DNA of 60,607 nt from Ardenticatenaceae bacterium (GTDB lineage: Bacteria; Chloroflexota; Anaerolineae; Promineifilales; Promineifilaceae): positions 1 through 60,607 of the forward strand of contig JACKCD010000033.1 in the NCBI GenBank assembly GCA_020634215.1, given 5' to 3'. Position numbers and translations under genes: made by a program. The notes below the pieces were generated by a model, which was not told where the DNA came from, ran no database searches, and saw only the letters and a program-made list of their open reading frames with translations. Every line of letters begins with the position of its first letter. Position 1 is the stretch's first letter. Of the stretch, positions 16,310-24,906 are shown piece by piece.

Positions 16310-17350
16310 ATGAGTGGAAAACAGATTCGCCTCACCACCCTGGCCTCGTGCGCCGGTTGAGCGTCAAAACTGGGTCCGGGTGACCTAGCTTATGCGCTGG
16401 AGCCGCTGCGTGCGCTGTTCAACCCTGCCGACTATCCGCAACTGCTAGTGGGGCTTGCCAAGGCGGATGATGCGGCTGTCTACCAGCTAAATGCCGAGCA
16501 AGCCATTATCAATACCACCGACTTTTTCCCACCCGTTGTGGATGATGGCTACGACTTTGGGGCCATTGCCGCCGCCAATGCGTTATCCGATATTTATGCG
16601 ATGGGTGGCGAAGTGCTGTTTGCCATCAATCTGGTGGCCTTCCCAGAAAATCTGGACAAGGAGATTTTGCGCGAGATTTTGCGCGGCGGGGCAGAAAAGG
16701 TGGCCGAGGCAGGCGGCGTGATTGCCGGCGGCCACAGTGTGGCCGATAAGGAACCAAAATACGGGCTGGCCGTCACCGGCATCATCCACCCCGACAAGGT
16801 GAAAACGAAGGGCGGGGCGCAGCCGGGCGATGTGCTGCTGCTGACCAAACCACTTGGGGTAGGGGTAGTAACAACGGCATTGAAGCAGGGGATTACAGAG
16901 GAGGGGCATGTGCAAACGGCCGTTTCCAGCATGAAAACCCTCAACAAAGCCGCCGCCCAGGCTGCCCAAGCCGCCAACGCCCACGCCATGACCGACATCA
17001 CCGGCTTTGGGCTGCTCGGCCACGCCCACGAAATGGCCCACCACGGCCAAGTGTCCTTCCACTTTGCTGCCGACCAACTACCCTGGCTGCCTGGGGCGCT
17101 GGCCTATGGCGAGGCGGGGGCATTCCCTGGCGGCATGGGGCGCAACCTGCATCATTTTGAACAATGGGTTACGTTCAGCGACAACGTTAGCCAACTGGTG
17201 CAAGATATGTTGTGGACACCGGAAACATCGGGGGGGCTGCTGGTCGCCGTCGCCCCGGATCAGGTGGAAACGTTTAAGACACATTGCGAAACGGCCGTTA
17301 TCGTCGGCACCGTCGCTGAGGGTGATGGCGAGATTTTTGTTAACGAGTAA
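16310..17350 (+). CDS. selD: Selenophosphate synthase, selenocysteine-containing (SelD)
   Basis: SelD makes selenophosphate from selenide and ATP for tRNA-Sec and selenouridine synthesis. Translation starts at ATG 16310, seven bases after an AAGGAG ribosome site, and meets an in-frame TGA at 16358-16360 as codon 17, at the position of the catalytic Cys17/Sec of SelD: the context is SCAG-Sec-ASKLGPG. Read through, the protein is 346 residues, the normal length. Later marks include the ATP/metal region (KADDAAVYQLN, TDFFPPVVDD, ANALSDIYAMGG) and GGHSVADKEPKYGLAVTG, and the C-terminal domain ends in TSGGLLVAV. A SECIS-like hairpin directly follows the TGA. Automatic calling would start at GTG 16448 and lose the active site. 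The TAA stop sits in the following 7 bp repeat. Confidence 0.93.
16358..16388 (+). promoter_or_regulatory. Sec codon and bacterial SECIS hairpin of selD
   Basis: The TGA at 16358-16360 is followed by a stem CTGGGTC (16370-16376), loop CGGGT (16377-16381) and GACCTAG (16382-16388), seven pairs with one G-U. The apical loop lies 16-20 bases after the TGA and has G as its second base, which agrees with the published rules for bacterial SECIS elements recognised by SelB. Confidence 0.8.
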
Positions 17351-17459
17351 TCGGTAATCAGTAATCGGTAATCAGTAATCGGTAATGTCGTTTCACGACC
17401 GGTTCGCGTACAGCGTGGACTGACAACTGATAACTGGTAACTGATAACTGATTCCTTTC
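17346..17459. repeat. 7 bp-unit TAATC array and a GATAACT-type array after selD
   Basis: Units AGTAATC, GGTAATC alternate three times from the selD stop codon (17348-17350 lies in the first unit). After about 25 unrelated bases comes a second 7 bp array, CTGACAA, CTGATAA, CTGGTAA, CTGATAA, CTGATTC, ending just before the next gene. Confidence 0.75.
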
Positions 17460-17465
17460 CCCAAA

Positions 17466-19193
17466 ATGGATAGAACAGTACCCACTTCCGCTAACGAAGA
17501 AATACAGCTTTACCTCCGCACCTATTATTCCCTGCTTCGTAGCAGCCGTGCCGTGGAAATCAAAACGCTGATTGAAGCCCACAAGCGGATGAACTCCGCC
17601 CTGCACATTCATGCCGACGAGCCAGAGCCTGATTTGGCGGCTTTTACCTACAGCATTTTGCGTATTCCCGACTGCCTGAGCGATGTGCGGCTGGTGGTAA
17701 TGGGGCAGTCGGAACGGGTGTTTGCCCAGCACGGCTACCCTGATGTGGAATCGTGGCGGCACATGCAGGCTCCGGGGCGGCGGCGGCGCAGTTTTTATGA
17801 TGGCAACGGCACGCTGGCGGTTTATATTGCCAGCCAGTCGGACATTGACGACCTGATTCCGATTTTGACGGCGTACCAGATTGAACGGCGCAAGCTGCAC
17901 CAACTGCTGCGCGGCGACTCGGTGCGCCAACTGCTGCAAACGTGTGAGGAGGACAAAAACGGCCGTGTGGAGGGTAATGACCTCATCCGACTGGCGCGGA
18001 TGACGAACATTCCGGCCGAGGATTTGGATCGGCTAGGGCAGATTTGGCGGGGACAAACGGCCGTTAAACTCCTGCAAATCAGCCAAAAAACGCAGGAAAT
18101 CGCCATTCGCTCCCTGGCCGGGTCGCTCACCGACTACAAACGCGCCACCCGCCGCTGGTGGCAAAACGTCGAACGATGCGTGCCACACGTTCCCTTTGCC
18201 GACTGTCCGGTCTACTTTGTTTCCAGCAACACCCACACTCTGACCAACCTGCTCAGTGGCTATGCGCTGCAACGCGAGAAAGATCTGTTTGATTTTGTCA
18301 ACGCCCAGCCCAACAGTGACCTCAAGCAAGAGTATGAGGCGATTCAGGCGCGTAACGTCCCCAGCCGGATTGAGAATTTTCTTTATTATGTGCTAAAGAA
18401 ATTTGAGGCGGCGCGAGAAACGGCCGTTTCCCAACGCCTCACCCACGAAAAAAACGTCGGCATCAACCGCATCCCCAGCGACCACGCCTTTGACATTGAA
18501 GTTCAGATTGTTTCCCTCAACAAGCTCAGCGAAAAAAGCCTTGATCCCCGGCTTAAGGTTGATGGGTTCAACAAGCTCAGCCGCAGCAACGCCATCGTTG
18601 TCAACATAGATTACCCCCTCGGCATGGCCGCCTATCAGGTTCTCACCGAGATCGCCCGCAACATTGCCGAAGTACGCGGCATCTACATTATGGGCAAAGC
18701 GGCCACGCTAAACGGCCGTATTGGTGACATCATGATCCCCAGCGTCGTCCACGACGAACATTCGCTCAACACCTATCTTTTTGACAACTGCTTCACCGCC
18801 ACCGACGTTGCCCCCCACCTCGTCTACGGAACCGTCATGGACAACCAAAAAGCGATCACCGTCCCCGGCACCTTCCTGCAAAACGAAGGCTACATGTCCG
18901 TCTTCTACAAGGAAGGCTACACCGACATGGAAATGGAGGGCGGCCCCTATCTCAGTGCCATCTACGAGATGGTGCGTCCGCGCCGCCACCCCTACAACGA
19001 ACTCGTCAACCTCTATAACGCCAACTTTCCCATCGGAATGCTACACTACGCTTCCGACACCCCCTTTAGCAAAGGCAAAAATCTCGGCTCGCAAAATCTT
19101 TCCTACTACGGCATGGATCCTACTTACGCCACGATGGTCGCCATCCTCCGCGCTATTTTGCAAACCGAGATCAAGCATTTGACCAAGCCATAA
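17466..19193 (+). CDS. Large conserved hypothetical protein with nucleoside phosphorylase-like C-terminus
   Basis: A 575-residue soluble protein I cannot name with certainty. The N-terminal 330 residues are mostly helical. The C-terminal 220 residues resemble the purine nucleoside phosphorylase/nucleosidase fold: VRGIYIMGKAATLNGRIGDIMIPS matches the GxxGxLN...GDIVIP strand-loop, and GYTDMEMEGGPYLSAIYEM matches the substrate-binding DMEG region. The inferred activity is binding or cleaving a nucleoside or related glycoside. The gene sits 115 bases after selD and 47 bases before an M24 peptidase, all on the plus strand, without evidence of a shared pathway. Confidence 0.6.
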   Translation: MDRTVPTSANEEIQLYLRTYYSLLRSSRAVEIKTLIEAHKRMNSALHIHADEPEPDLAAFTYSILRIPDCLSDVRLVVMGQSERVFAQHGYPDVESWRHMQAPGRRRRSFYDGNGTLAVYIASQSDIDDLIPILTAYQIERRKLHQLLRGDSVRQLLQTCEEDKNGRVEGNDLIRLARMTNIPAEDLDRLGQIWRGQTAVKLLQISQKTQEIAIRSLAGSLTDYKRATRRWWQNVERCVPHVPFADCPVYFVSSNTHTLTNLLSGYALQREKDLFDFVNAQPNSDLKQEYEAIQARNVPSRIENFLYYVLKKFEAARETAVSQRLTHEKNVGINRIPSDHAFDIEVQIVSLNKLSEKSLDPRLKVDGFNKLSRSNAIVVNIDYPLGMAAYQVLTEIARNIAEVRGIYIMGKAATLNGRIGDIMIPSVVHDEHSLNTYLFDNCFTATDVAPHLVYGTVMDNQKAITVPGTFLQNEGYMSVFYKEGYTDMEMEGGPYLSAIYEMVRPRRHPYNELVNLYNANFPIGMLHYASDTPFSKGKNLGSQNLSYYGMDPTYATMVAILRAILQTEIKHLTKP

Positions 19194-19240
19194 TCAAGCA
19201 GTGTATTGCACGCCAAGCGTGCAACGCACTTACCCAACCC

Positions 19241-20341
19241 ATGTCTATAACAGCCCAACTGCTCCACGACCGCCTTGCCCTTATCCGGCAGCAACTCCCC
19301 ATCTGGCAAACCGATGGCATCCTCATCACCAGCGCCACCAACCGGCGCTGGGCCAGCGGCTTCACCGGCTCTGCCGGGCAACTGCTCATCACCGCCGACA
19401 AAGCACTGCTTGCCACCGATTTTCGCTACTGGGAGCAAGCGAAAGAGCAAGCCCCAGCTTTTGAACTGTTTAAGCATCAGCGCACCGACGACGACAGTAA
19501 AAAGCTGCTGGTGGCTGCTAACGTTACCCGCTTGGCTTTGGAGGCCAAACAAATCACGCTCTACGACGCGGAAAATTGGCGAAAGCTGGGTAAAGGAATT
19601 GAGTGGATACCGTTGGAAAAGAGTTTGGAAGGACTGCGGCAGGTAAAAACGGCCGTTGAGATAGAAGCCCTTCGCGCCGCCGCCGCCATCACCGATTATG
19701 CCATGAGCCAAATCAACGAAATTGCCCACGTTGGCATGAGCGAACGCGCCCTCGCCTGGGAACTGGAAAAAACAATGCGTGAACGGGGGGCCGATGGATT
19801 GGCCTTTGACATCATTGTGGCTTCTGGGCCACACGGCGCCCACCCCCACCACCGCGCTGGCGACCGCCAACTGCAAGAAGGAGATACGATTGTGGTAGAC
19901 ATGGGGTGCCAGCTCAATGGCTACCGCAGCGACCTGACCCGCACCTTTCACTTGGGCAACAACCCCTCGCCGCAGTTTTGGGACGTGTACGATCTGGTGC
20001 TTTCTGCCCAACAGGCCGCTCTAACTGCCCTGCGCCCCGGCATGACGCTGCGCCAGGCCGATGCTGCTGCCCGCGATGTCATCACCGCTGCCGGACATGG
20101 CGACCATTTCGGCCACGGCCTCGGCCACGGCGTTGGCCTCGACATCCACGAAGACCCGTTTATGTCCTTCCGCGCCGAAGAAACGGAGACACTTGTCGCC
20201 GGAGCGACCATCACCGTGGAGCCAGGTGTTTACCTACCCGGCTGGGGTGGCGTTCGCATTGAGGATTTTGTGCAGGTAACAGATAACGGCGTGGTTATGT
20301 TAAGCAACTGTCCCAAGAACCCAATCATTCCGACAAAATAG
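19241..20341 (+). CDS. Xaa-Pro aminopeptidase (M24 family)
   Basis: A 366-residue metallopeptidase removing N-terminal residues next to proline. The creatinase-like N-terminal domain spans residues 1-135 and the pita-bread catalytic domain the rest. All five dimetal ligands are present: Asp220 (VVDMG), Asp231 (RSDLTRTF), His296 (GLGHGVGLDIHE), Glu327 (TVEPG) and Glu341 (RIED). It is cytosolic, as no signal peptide is seen. The ATG at 19241 is chosen because it begins the conserved N-terminal domain. It lies downstream of the nucleosidase-like gene on the same strand and may serve the peptide salvage suggested by the other peptidases nearby. Confidence 0.9.
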   Translation: MSITAQLLHDRLALIRQQLPIWQTDGILITSATNRRWASGFTGSAGQLLITADKALLATDFRYWEQAKEQAPAFELFKHQRTDDDSKKLLVAANVTRLALEAKQITLYDAENWRKLGKGIEWIPLEKSLEGLRQVKTAVEIEALRAAAAITDYAMSQINEIAHVGMSERALAWELEKTMRERGADGLAFDIIVASGPHGAHPHHRAGDRQLQEGDTIVVDMGCQLNGYRSDLTRTFHLGNNPSPQFWDVYDLVLSAQQAALTALRPGMTLRQADAAARDVITAAGHGDHFGHGLGHGVGLDIHEDPFMSFRAEETETLVAGATITVEPGVYLPGWGGVRIEDFVQVTDNGVVMLSNCPKNPIIPTK

Positions 20342-20357
20342 ACCAAAAACGGGACGC

Positions 20358-20411
20358 GGGCAAACACGGACGAATCCGTGAAATCTGCGAAATCTTTGAT
20401 TGTCATCCGTG
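20358..20411. repeat. Dispersed repeat, copy 2 (GGGCAAACACGGAC family)
   Basis: CGGGCAAACACGGAC is followed by GAATCCGTG, AAATCTGCGAAAT and CTTTGATT, matching the order seen at 6951-6993. It fills the spacer between the convergent M24 peptidase and response regulator genes. Confidence 0.55.
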
Positions 20412-20447
20412 GTGGTATGCCCGCTCAGGCAAAACCAGCGACTGAGG

Positions 20448-21104
20448 TTACGCTCCCCCCTGCAACTTCACCAACCCATGCTGCGCCGCAATTGCCACCG
20501 CTTCGGTGCGGTTGCCAGCGTGCAGCTTGCCCAAAATGGCGCTGACGTGGAATTTGACGGTTCGCTCGCTAATCACCAGCCGGGCGGCAATCTCCTTGTT
20601 TTGCAGCCCCAGTGCCAACTGCTCCAGCACTTCCTGCTCCCGTGGGGTCAATGGCTCTAGCGGCGGGGCTTCCTGCCGCTGGCTCACCTGCCGCAGTAGC
20701 TTGGAGGCGACCACCGGCTGCAGCAGCGACCCACCTGAATAGACCACGCGAATGGCGTTGAATAGCTCCTGACGCGGCACCCCTTTGAGCAAGTAGCCTT
20801 GGGCACCGGCTTGAACGGCCGTTAATATCCGCTCATCCGTGTCAAACGCCGTAAACACAATCACCCGCACCCCCTCATCCGCCGCCCGCAGTTGCCGCAG
20901 AGCCTCCACCCCATCCAGCAGCGGCATCTCCAAATCCAGCAGCACCACGTCCGGCTGCAGCACCGCCGCCCGCGCCACCGCCTCCGCCCCATCCCCAGCC
21001 TCCCCCACCACCACAAAATCAGGCTGCGTGCCCAAAATCGCCACCAGCCCATCCCGCACCACCGGGTGATCATCCGCAATCAATAACCGTATCTGTTCAG
21101 CCAT
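20448..21104 (-). CDS. NarL/LuxR-type two-component response regulator (orphan)
   Basis: A 218-residue response regulator. The receiver domain (residues 5-120) has the acidic pair ADDHP, phosphoacceptor Asp57 in VVLLDLEMP, Thr in VFTAFD and Lys in YLLKG. The C-terminal LuxR-type helix-turn-helix is LTPREQEVLEQLALGLQNKEIAARLVISERTVKFHVSAIL. It should bind DNA when phosphorylated. No sensor kinase gene is adjacent, so its partner is elsewhere. The ATG at 21102-21104 is preferred to a TTG two codons upstream. A 7 bp-unit hairpin starts ten bases upstream of the start codon. Confidence 0.9.
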   Translation of the reverse strand: MAEQIRLLIADDHPVVRDGLVAILGTQPDFVVVGEAGDGAEAVARAAVLQPDVVLLDLEMPLLDGVEALRQLRAADEGVRVIVFTAFDTDERILTAVQAGAQGYLLKGVPRQELFNAIRVVYSGGSLLQPVVASKLLRQVSQRQEAPPLEPLTPREQEVLEQLALGLQNKEIAARLVISERTVKFHVSAILGKLHAGNRTEAVAIAAQHGLVKLQGGA

Positions 21105-21113
21105 AGCCAAAAA

Positions 21114-21179
21114 GGGATTGGAGATTAGAAATTAGAGATTCAAAATCCCCAATCCCCAATCTCTAATCTCCAATCTCCA
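21114..21179. repeat. 7 bp-unit GAGATTG hairpin upstream of the response regulator
   Basis: GGGATT, GGAGATT, AGAAATT, AGAGATT units are followed by AATCCCC, AATCCCC, AATCTCT, AATCTCC, AATCTCC. It would fold in the leader of the response regulator mRNA. Confidence 0.72.
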
Positions 21180-21324
21180 TAAACCAACGCAATTTTTACT
21201 CCCGCCCCAATTATACCAAGCGACCGCAAAAAGGTTGACGCTCCCCCCAACTGCGTTACCATCTACCTTTTCGGGCAGGGCGATTGCATTCCCTCAATTT
21301 GCCCTTTATCTACTGCCTAACCCA

Positions 21325-21408
21325 TGTCATTTCGACGAGTCCGCGAGGAGAAATCCCGTTCTCGTTACCAAATAGAAGCGAGATTCCTCAGAGAATCCCG
21401 GAATGACA
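21325..21408. repeat. Palindromic TGTCATTTCGA element, copy 2
   Basis: Starts TGTCATTTCGACGAG with GCGAGGAGAAATCCCG and ends GATTCCTCAGAGAATC then CGGAATGACA. Same family as 7652-7761 and 36215-36310. Confidence 0.7.
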
Positions 21409-21444
21409 CTATGTATAATAGACATTATCGGAATTAACTTTATG

Positions 21445-21504
21445 TCACGCAAAGTCGCAAAGACGCAAAGGAAAAAAGCTTGGCGACTTTGCGGCTTTGC
21501 GTGA
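21445..21504. repeat. TCACGCAAAG inverted repeat
   Basis: TCACGCAAAGTCGCAAAG at the left end is answered by GGCGACTTTGCGGCTTTGCGTGA at the right end, a long imperfect hairpin about 40 bases upstream of the glutamine synthetase start. Confidence 0.68.
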
Positions 21505-21544
21505 GAAATTCTTATTTCCGCTAATCTCTAATAGGAGTCGTCTC

Positions 21545-22895
21545 ATGAACAAAGACCAGGTTATCTCCGCCGCCAACAACGCTGGCGTGCGCCTCATCCG
21601 CTTCCTCTACTGCGACAACGGCGGCACCATTCGCGGCAAGCTTGTCCACATAGACAGCTTTGCCCGCCGTCTTGGCACCGGCATCGGCCTCACCCCGGCC
21701 ATGCAGGCCATGAACATGCTCGATCAGCTCCAGCCCGTTCCCGGCATGGGACCAGTGGGGGAAGTGCGGCTGGTGCCCGACATTGACAGCTTTGTCATCC
21801 TTCCCTACGCCCCCAACAGTGCCGCCATGATGTGCGACATGCTCACCCTGGACAAAAAGCCGTGGGCTGCCTGCCCCCGCAGCTTCCTGCAGCGGATGAT
21901 CACCCGCGCCGCCCACCTCGGTCTCAGCTTCCAGGCCACCTTTGAAAACGAGTTTAGTCTTTTTCACCCGCAGGACGACGGCAGCTACCTCCCCATTGAT
22001 ACTGGCCTTTGTTTTAGCACCATTTCCATGTCGGCCGGCGCCGAAGTAATGGACAACATCATCGCCGCCCTCGAAGTGCAGGGCATTCCCATTGATGCCT
22101 ACTACCCCGAACTAGGTCACGGACAACACGAACTCCCCATTCGCCACGCCCCCGCCCTGCGCGCCGCCGACAACCAAATTTGGTTCCGCGAAACGGTGCG
22201 GAATGTGGCCGACCAGCACGGCCTGGTTGCTTCACTCGCTCCCAAACCCCAGCCCGATCAGGCGGGCAACAGCGCCCACATCCATTGGAGCATTTGGGAT
22301 TTGGCCGGGGAAAACAATTTGCTCTATGACCCCAAAGACCCGTACCTGGTCAGCGAACTCGGCTACCATTTTATTGCCGGGGTGCTGGCGCATTTGCCCG
22401 GTTTGTTAGCCCTCACCACCCCCAGCTACAACTCCTACCGCCGCCTCCAGCCCCACTTTTGGAGCAGCGCCTACACCTCCTGGGGGCCAGACAACCGCGA
22501 AGCGTCGGTTCGCATCGCCTCGACGCTGTGGGGGATGGAAGCGGCTTCGATCAACATGGAGCTAAAGGCCAGCGACCCCAGCAACAACCCGTATCTAGCG
22601 TTGGGCGGCCTCATCGCCGCCGGACTGGACGGAATCCGGCGGGAATTGGAGCTTGGCAAAAGCGACGCTGGTTGACCCTGCAACTACAGCGACGAAGAAC
22701 GAGCCGCGCTGGGGATTGCCCGCTACCCCACCACCCAAGCCCAAAGCCCTCGACGCGCTGGAGAACGACCGCGTGCTCATGGAAGCCCTTACCTGACCTC
22801 AGCAGCGTTTACCTCGCCGTCCGCCGTTCGAATACGCGGCGTTCGCGGCGGAGGATGTTGATTTTGTGATCAAGCATCACATTTACAAATTTTAG
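21545..22895 (+). pseudogene. Glutamine synthetase family protein, disrupted at the 3' end
   Basis: The frame is open for 376 codons from the ATG at 21545, which has an AGGAG site. It covers the beta-grasp domain (GVRLIRFLYCDNGGTIRGK) and most of the catalytic domain (ENEFSLF, ELGHGQHELPI, NSAHIHWSI, NREASVRIAS). It then meets TGA (22673-22675) where relatives have Asp in a GDPYNYS-like stretch. Recognisable family sequence continues in three frames to KHHIYKF and TAG at 22893-22895, so about three further small indels are present. These GS-like enzymes often act on amines (gamma-glutamyl ligases). Either the gene is newly inactivated or the sequence is locally wrong. The amidohydrolase gene follows, recalling fungal FluG, where both domains are fused. 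Confidence 0.8.
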
Positions 22896-22959
22896 ATTGG
22901 AGATTAGGAGGATTGGAAGTTGACAATCTCAATCTCTAATCTCTAATCTCCAATCCCCT
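22892..22959. repeat. 7 bp-unit GAGATTG hairpin between the GS-like gene and amidohydrolase
   Basis: TTAGATT, GGAGATT, AGGAGGATT units are followed by CAATCTC, AATCTCT, AATCTCT, AATCTCC, AATCCCC. It begins inside the TAG stop of the GS reading frame and ends five bases before the next ATG. Confidence 0.74.
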
Positions 22960-22962
22960 GAC

Positions 22963-24096
22963 ATGAACCTCAACCACATTCCCATCCTCGACCACCACGC
23001 CCACCCGCTGCTGCGGCCAGAGGCAGTACAAACGGCCGTTTCCTTCCAGCAATGGTTCACCGAATCCACCCACCCGGCCACCCACCAGCACCACGTCCCG
23101 CACTCCCTGTTTTTCCGCACCGGCATCAAATGGCTGGCGGAACTGCTGGGGTGTGAGGCGACGATAACGGCCGTTCTGGCCGCCCGCGCCGCCGTTCCCT
23201 ATGCCGAATGGAGCCACCGCCTCTTCAACGATGCCAACATCAGCATGGTGTTGTGCGACTACGGCTACTCGACTGCCGACAGCTACACCCCCACCACCTT
23301 CCCCGCCCTGCTCCCCTGCCCCGTTCATCCCATTTTGCGCCTCGAAACTTATTTTCAGGAACTCATCGTCGCCCACCCCCGCTTTGATAATGCCCTTGAA
23401 GTGTTTGTCACAACGCTGCGCCGGGCACGGGCAGATGGCTACGTCGCCCTCAAAAGCATCATCGCCTACCGCAGCGGGCTAGACATTGCCCCAGCGGACA
23501 AGGCGGGAGCGGAAGTTGCCTACAACTCGCTACACGCAGAAGCACAGCGCAACGGCCGCGTGCGGCTGGCGGCCAAACCGCTGTGCGACTATTTGCTCTG
23601 GCTGGCGGCCGAAGAAGCAGCGCGGCAATCCTTGCCGCTGCAAATCCACACCGGCTTTGGCGACGAAGATGCCGACCTCCGCACCGCTAACCCGCTCCAC
23701 CTGCGCCCGCTAATTGCCCAAACCAAGGCCAACTTGGTGCTGCTCCACATGGGGTGGCCGTTTAGCCGCGAAACGGCGCACTTGGCGGCACTTTACCCCA
23801 ACGTCTGGCTCGACCTGTCGCTGGCGATTCCCTTTGCCACCACCGGCATCCCCGCCTTGCTGCGCGAGGTGCTGGGGATGGCTCACCACAGCAAAATTAT
23901 GTTCGCCACCGACGCTTTCACCATGCCCGACATTTTTTGGCTGGCGGCGCGGTGGGGGCGCTGGGGACTGAGCAAGGTGCTGGATGAGCTAATCAGCGAG
24001 GGGTTTTTGTCGGCACAGGAGGCGGAGGAAACGGCCGTTTCCATCCTCCACCGCAACGCCCAAACCCTCTACCCCATTTCCAAAGGAATAAACTGA
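22963..24096 (+). CDS. Amidohydrolase 2 family protein (FluG N-terminal-like)
   Basis: A 377-residue TIM-barrel metal hydrolase. The first metal motif DHHAHP is at residues 10-15; a later LQIHTGFGDEDADLR, the strand VLLHMGWPFSRETAHLA and the final metal ligand in MFATDAFTMPD complete the amidohydrolase 2 pattern. Such proteins next to or fused with glutamine synthetase-like domains (FluG) are thought to hydrolyse the gamma-glutamyl or amide product, so it may act with the upstream gene. It begins directly after a 7 bp-unit repeat and its stop overlaps the next start by one base (TGATG), indicating co-translation. No signal peptide. Confidence 0.85.
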   Translation: MNLNHIPILDHHAHPLLRPEAVQTAVSFQQWFTESTHPATHQHHVPHSLFFRTGIKWLAELLGCEATITAVLAARAAVPYAEWSHRLFNDANISMVLCDYGYSTADSYTPTTFPALLPCPVHPILRLETYFQELIVAHPRFDNALEVFVTTLRRARADGYVALKSIIAYRSGLDIAPADKAGAEVAYNSLHAEAQRNGRVRLAAKPLCDYLLWLAAEEAARQSLPLQIHTGFGDEDADLRTANPLHLRPLIAQTKANLVLLHMGWPFSRETAHLAALYPNVWLDLSLAIPFATTGIPALLREVLGMAHHSKIMFATDAFTMPDIFWLAARWGRWGLSKVLDELISEGFLSAQEAEETAVSILHRNAQTLYPISKGIN

Positions 24097-24617
24097 TGAC
24101 CCCATCTGCCCTACTCATTCTTGATACCCAGCAAAATATGTTCGCCGATGATTTTCACGTTGCCAATGGCTCCCAAATCTTGGCAAACATCGCCGCGCTC
24201 ATCGCCAAAGCCCAAGCCGCCAACGCCAAAATCATCTACATTCGCAACAACGGCGGTGCAGGCGACCCCGACGAACCCGGCACTCCTGGGTGGGAAATCC
24301 ACCCGGCAATTGCACCTCAAGCAGACGATATGGTTGTGGACAAAGCAACCGCCGATGCCTTCGACAACACAACGCTGCAAAGCCTGCTGGACGGGCAAGG
24401 AATAACCGACCTCGTTGTCGCAGGTATGCAAACAGAAGTGTGTATCACCGAAACCTGCCAAACGGCCGTTAATCTTGGCTATAACGTCACGCTGGCGGCC
24501 GATGCCCACACAACCTTTGATTGGGAAGAAATGACCGCCGCTGATGCCATCGCCCAAGCCCACAACCTCCTGGCTCCACACCTCACCATCCAACCCACCC
24601 AAGAGATTGTCTTCTAG
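24096..24617 (+). CDS. Isochorismatase-family cysteine hydrolase
   Basis: A 173-residue hydrolase of the nicotinamidase/isochorismatase superfamily. The catalytic triad is visible: Asp10 (LLILDTQQNMF), Lys83 (VVDKATADAF) and Cys116 (GMQTEVCITET). It probably hydrolyses an amide such as a biuret- or nicotinamide-like compound; the actual substrate is unknown. It overlaps the amidohydrolase gene by one base and so belongs to the same operon as that gene and the glutamine synthetase remnant, a combination suited to amine or amide nitrogen recovery. Confidence 0.87.
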   Translation: MTPSALLILDTQQNMFADDFHVANGSQILANIAALIAKAQAANAKIIYIRNNGGAGDPDEPGTPGWEIHPAIAPQADDMVVDKATADAFDNTTLQSLLDGQGITDLVVAGMQTEVCITETCQTAVNLGYNVTLAADAHTTFDWEEMTAADAIAQAHNLLAPHLTIQPTQEIVF

Positions 24618-24906
24618 TAACGATTAAGCCTACAGAATGTAGGGCAAAATGTTGGCATAGTACATATAAAAATCAAACGCAAAATCAATGTGTGAAGACA
24701 CTCATCATATCTTATGTTATCGTTGGAAGGAGCTGACCGTGAGCCACTCAACAAGCTCGACCAAGAAACGCTCGTAGAAATCATTCGTTTATTCGTTGCC
24801 ATTCGTTGACATGTTTAGCGCGGCGACAACGAATAGGAACGAATCAACGAATACCTTGATACGGCGAATAAGTCAAAACGACAAAAAATCATGGATATAA
24901 AATCTT
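24618..24906. other. Intergenic region with a possible transposase remnant
   Basis: A 27-codon open stretch at 24729-24809 reads GADREPLNKLDQETLVEIIR, which resembles the beginning of some IS66-type or related transposases and is followed by repeated ATTCGTT heptamers (24780-24806) and, further on, their near complement ACGAATC. No start or ribosome site is obvious. I treat it as a weak remnant; nothing else is seen here. Confidence 0.3.

Larger units (their letters stand above)
21105..21544. other. 440-base intergenic region filled with repeats
   Basis: No gene is seen. It holds three different repeat families in series: a 7 bp-unit GAGATTG hairpin, a TGTCATTTCGA palindromic element and a TCACGCAAAG hairpin, then the ribosome site AGGAG of the glutamine synthetase gene. 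It is the most repeat-dense spacer in the window. Confidence 0.7.

Noticed and set aside
16448..17350. SelD starting at GTG 16448 as an N-terminally short protein
   Set aside because: It would lack the active-site segment. The upstream ATG with a ribosome site, the SCAG-TGA-ASK context and the SECIS hairpin favour readthrough.
17346..17459. TAATC/GATAACT arrays as a CRISPR array
   Set aside because: The units are 7 bp without spacers of constant length, and no cas genes are present.
22673..22675. In-frame TGA in the glutamine synthetase gene as a second selenocysteine codon
   Set aside because: Family members have Asp here rather than a redox residue, I see no SECIS-like hairpin in the required position, and at least two further frame disruptions follow within 150 bases.
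24729..24809. Small gene in the 24.6-24.9 kb spacer
   Set aside because: Only 27 codons, no start codon or ribosome site and a repeat-like 3' end; a weak transposase-like remnant is the most I can support.
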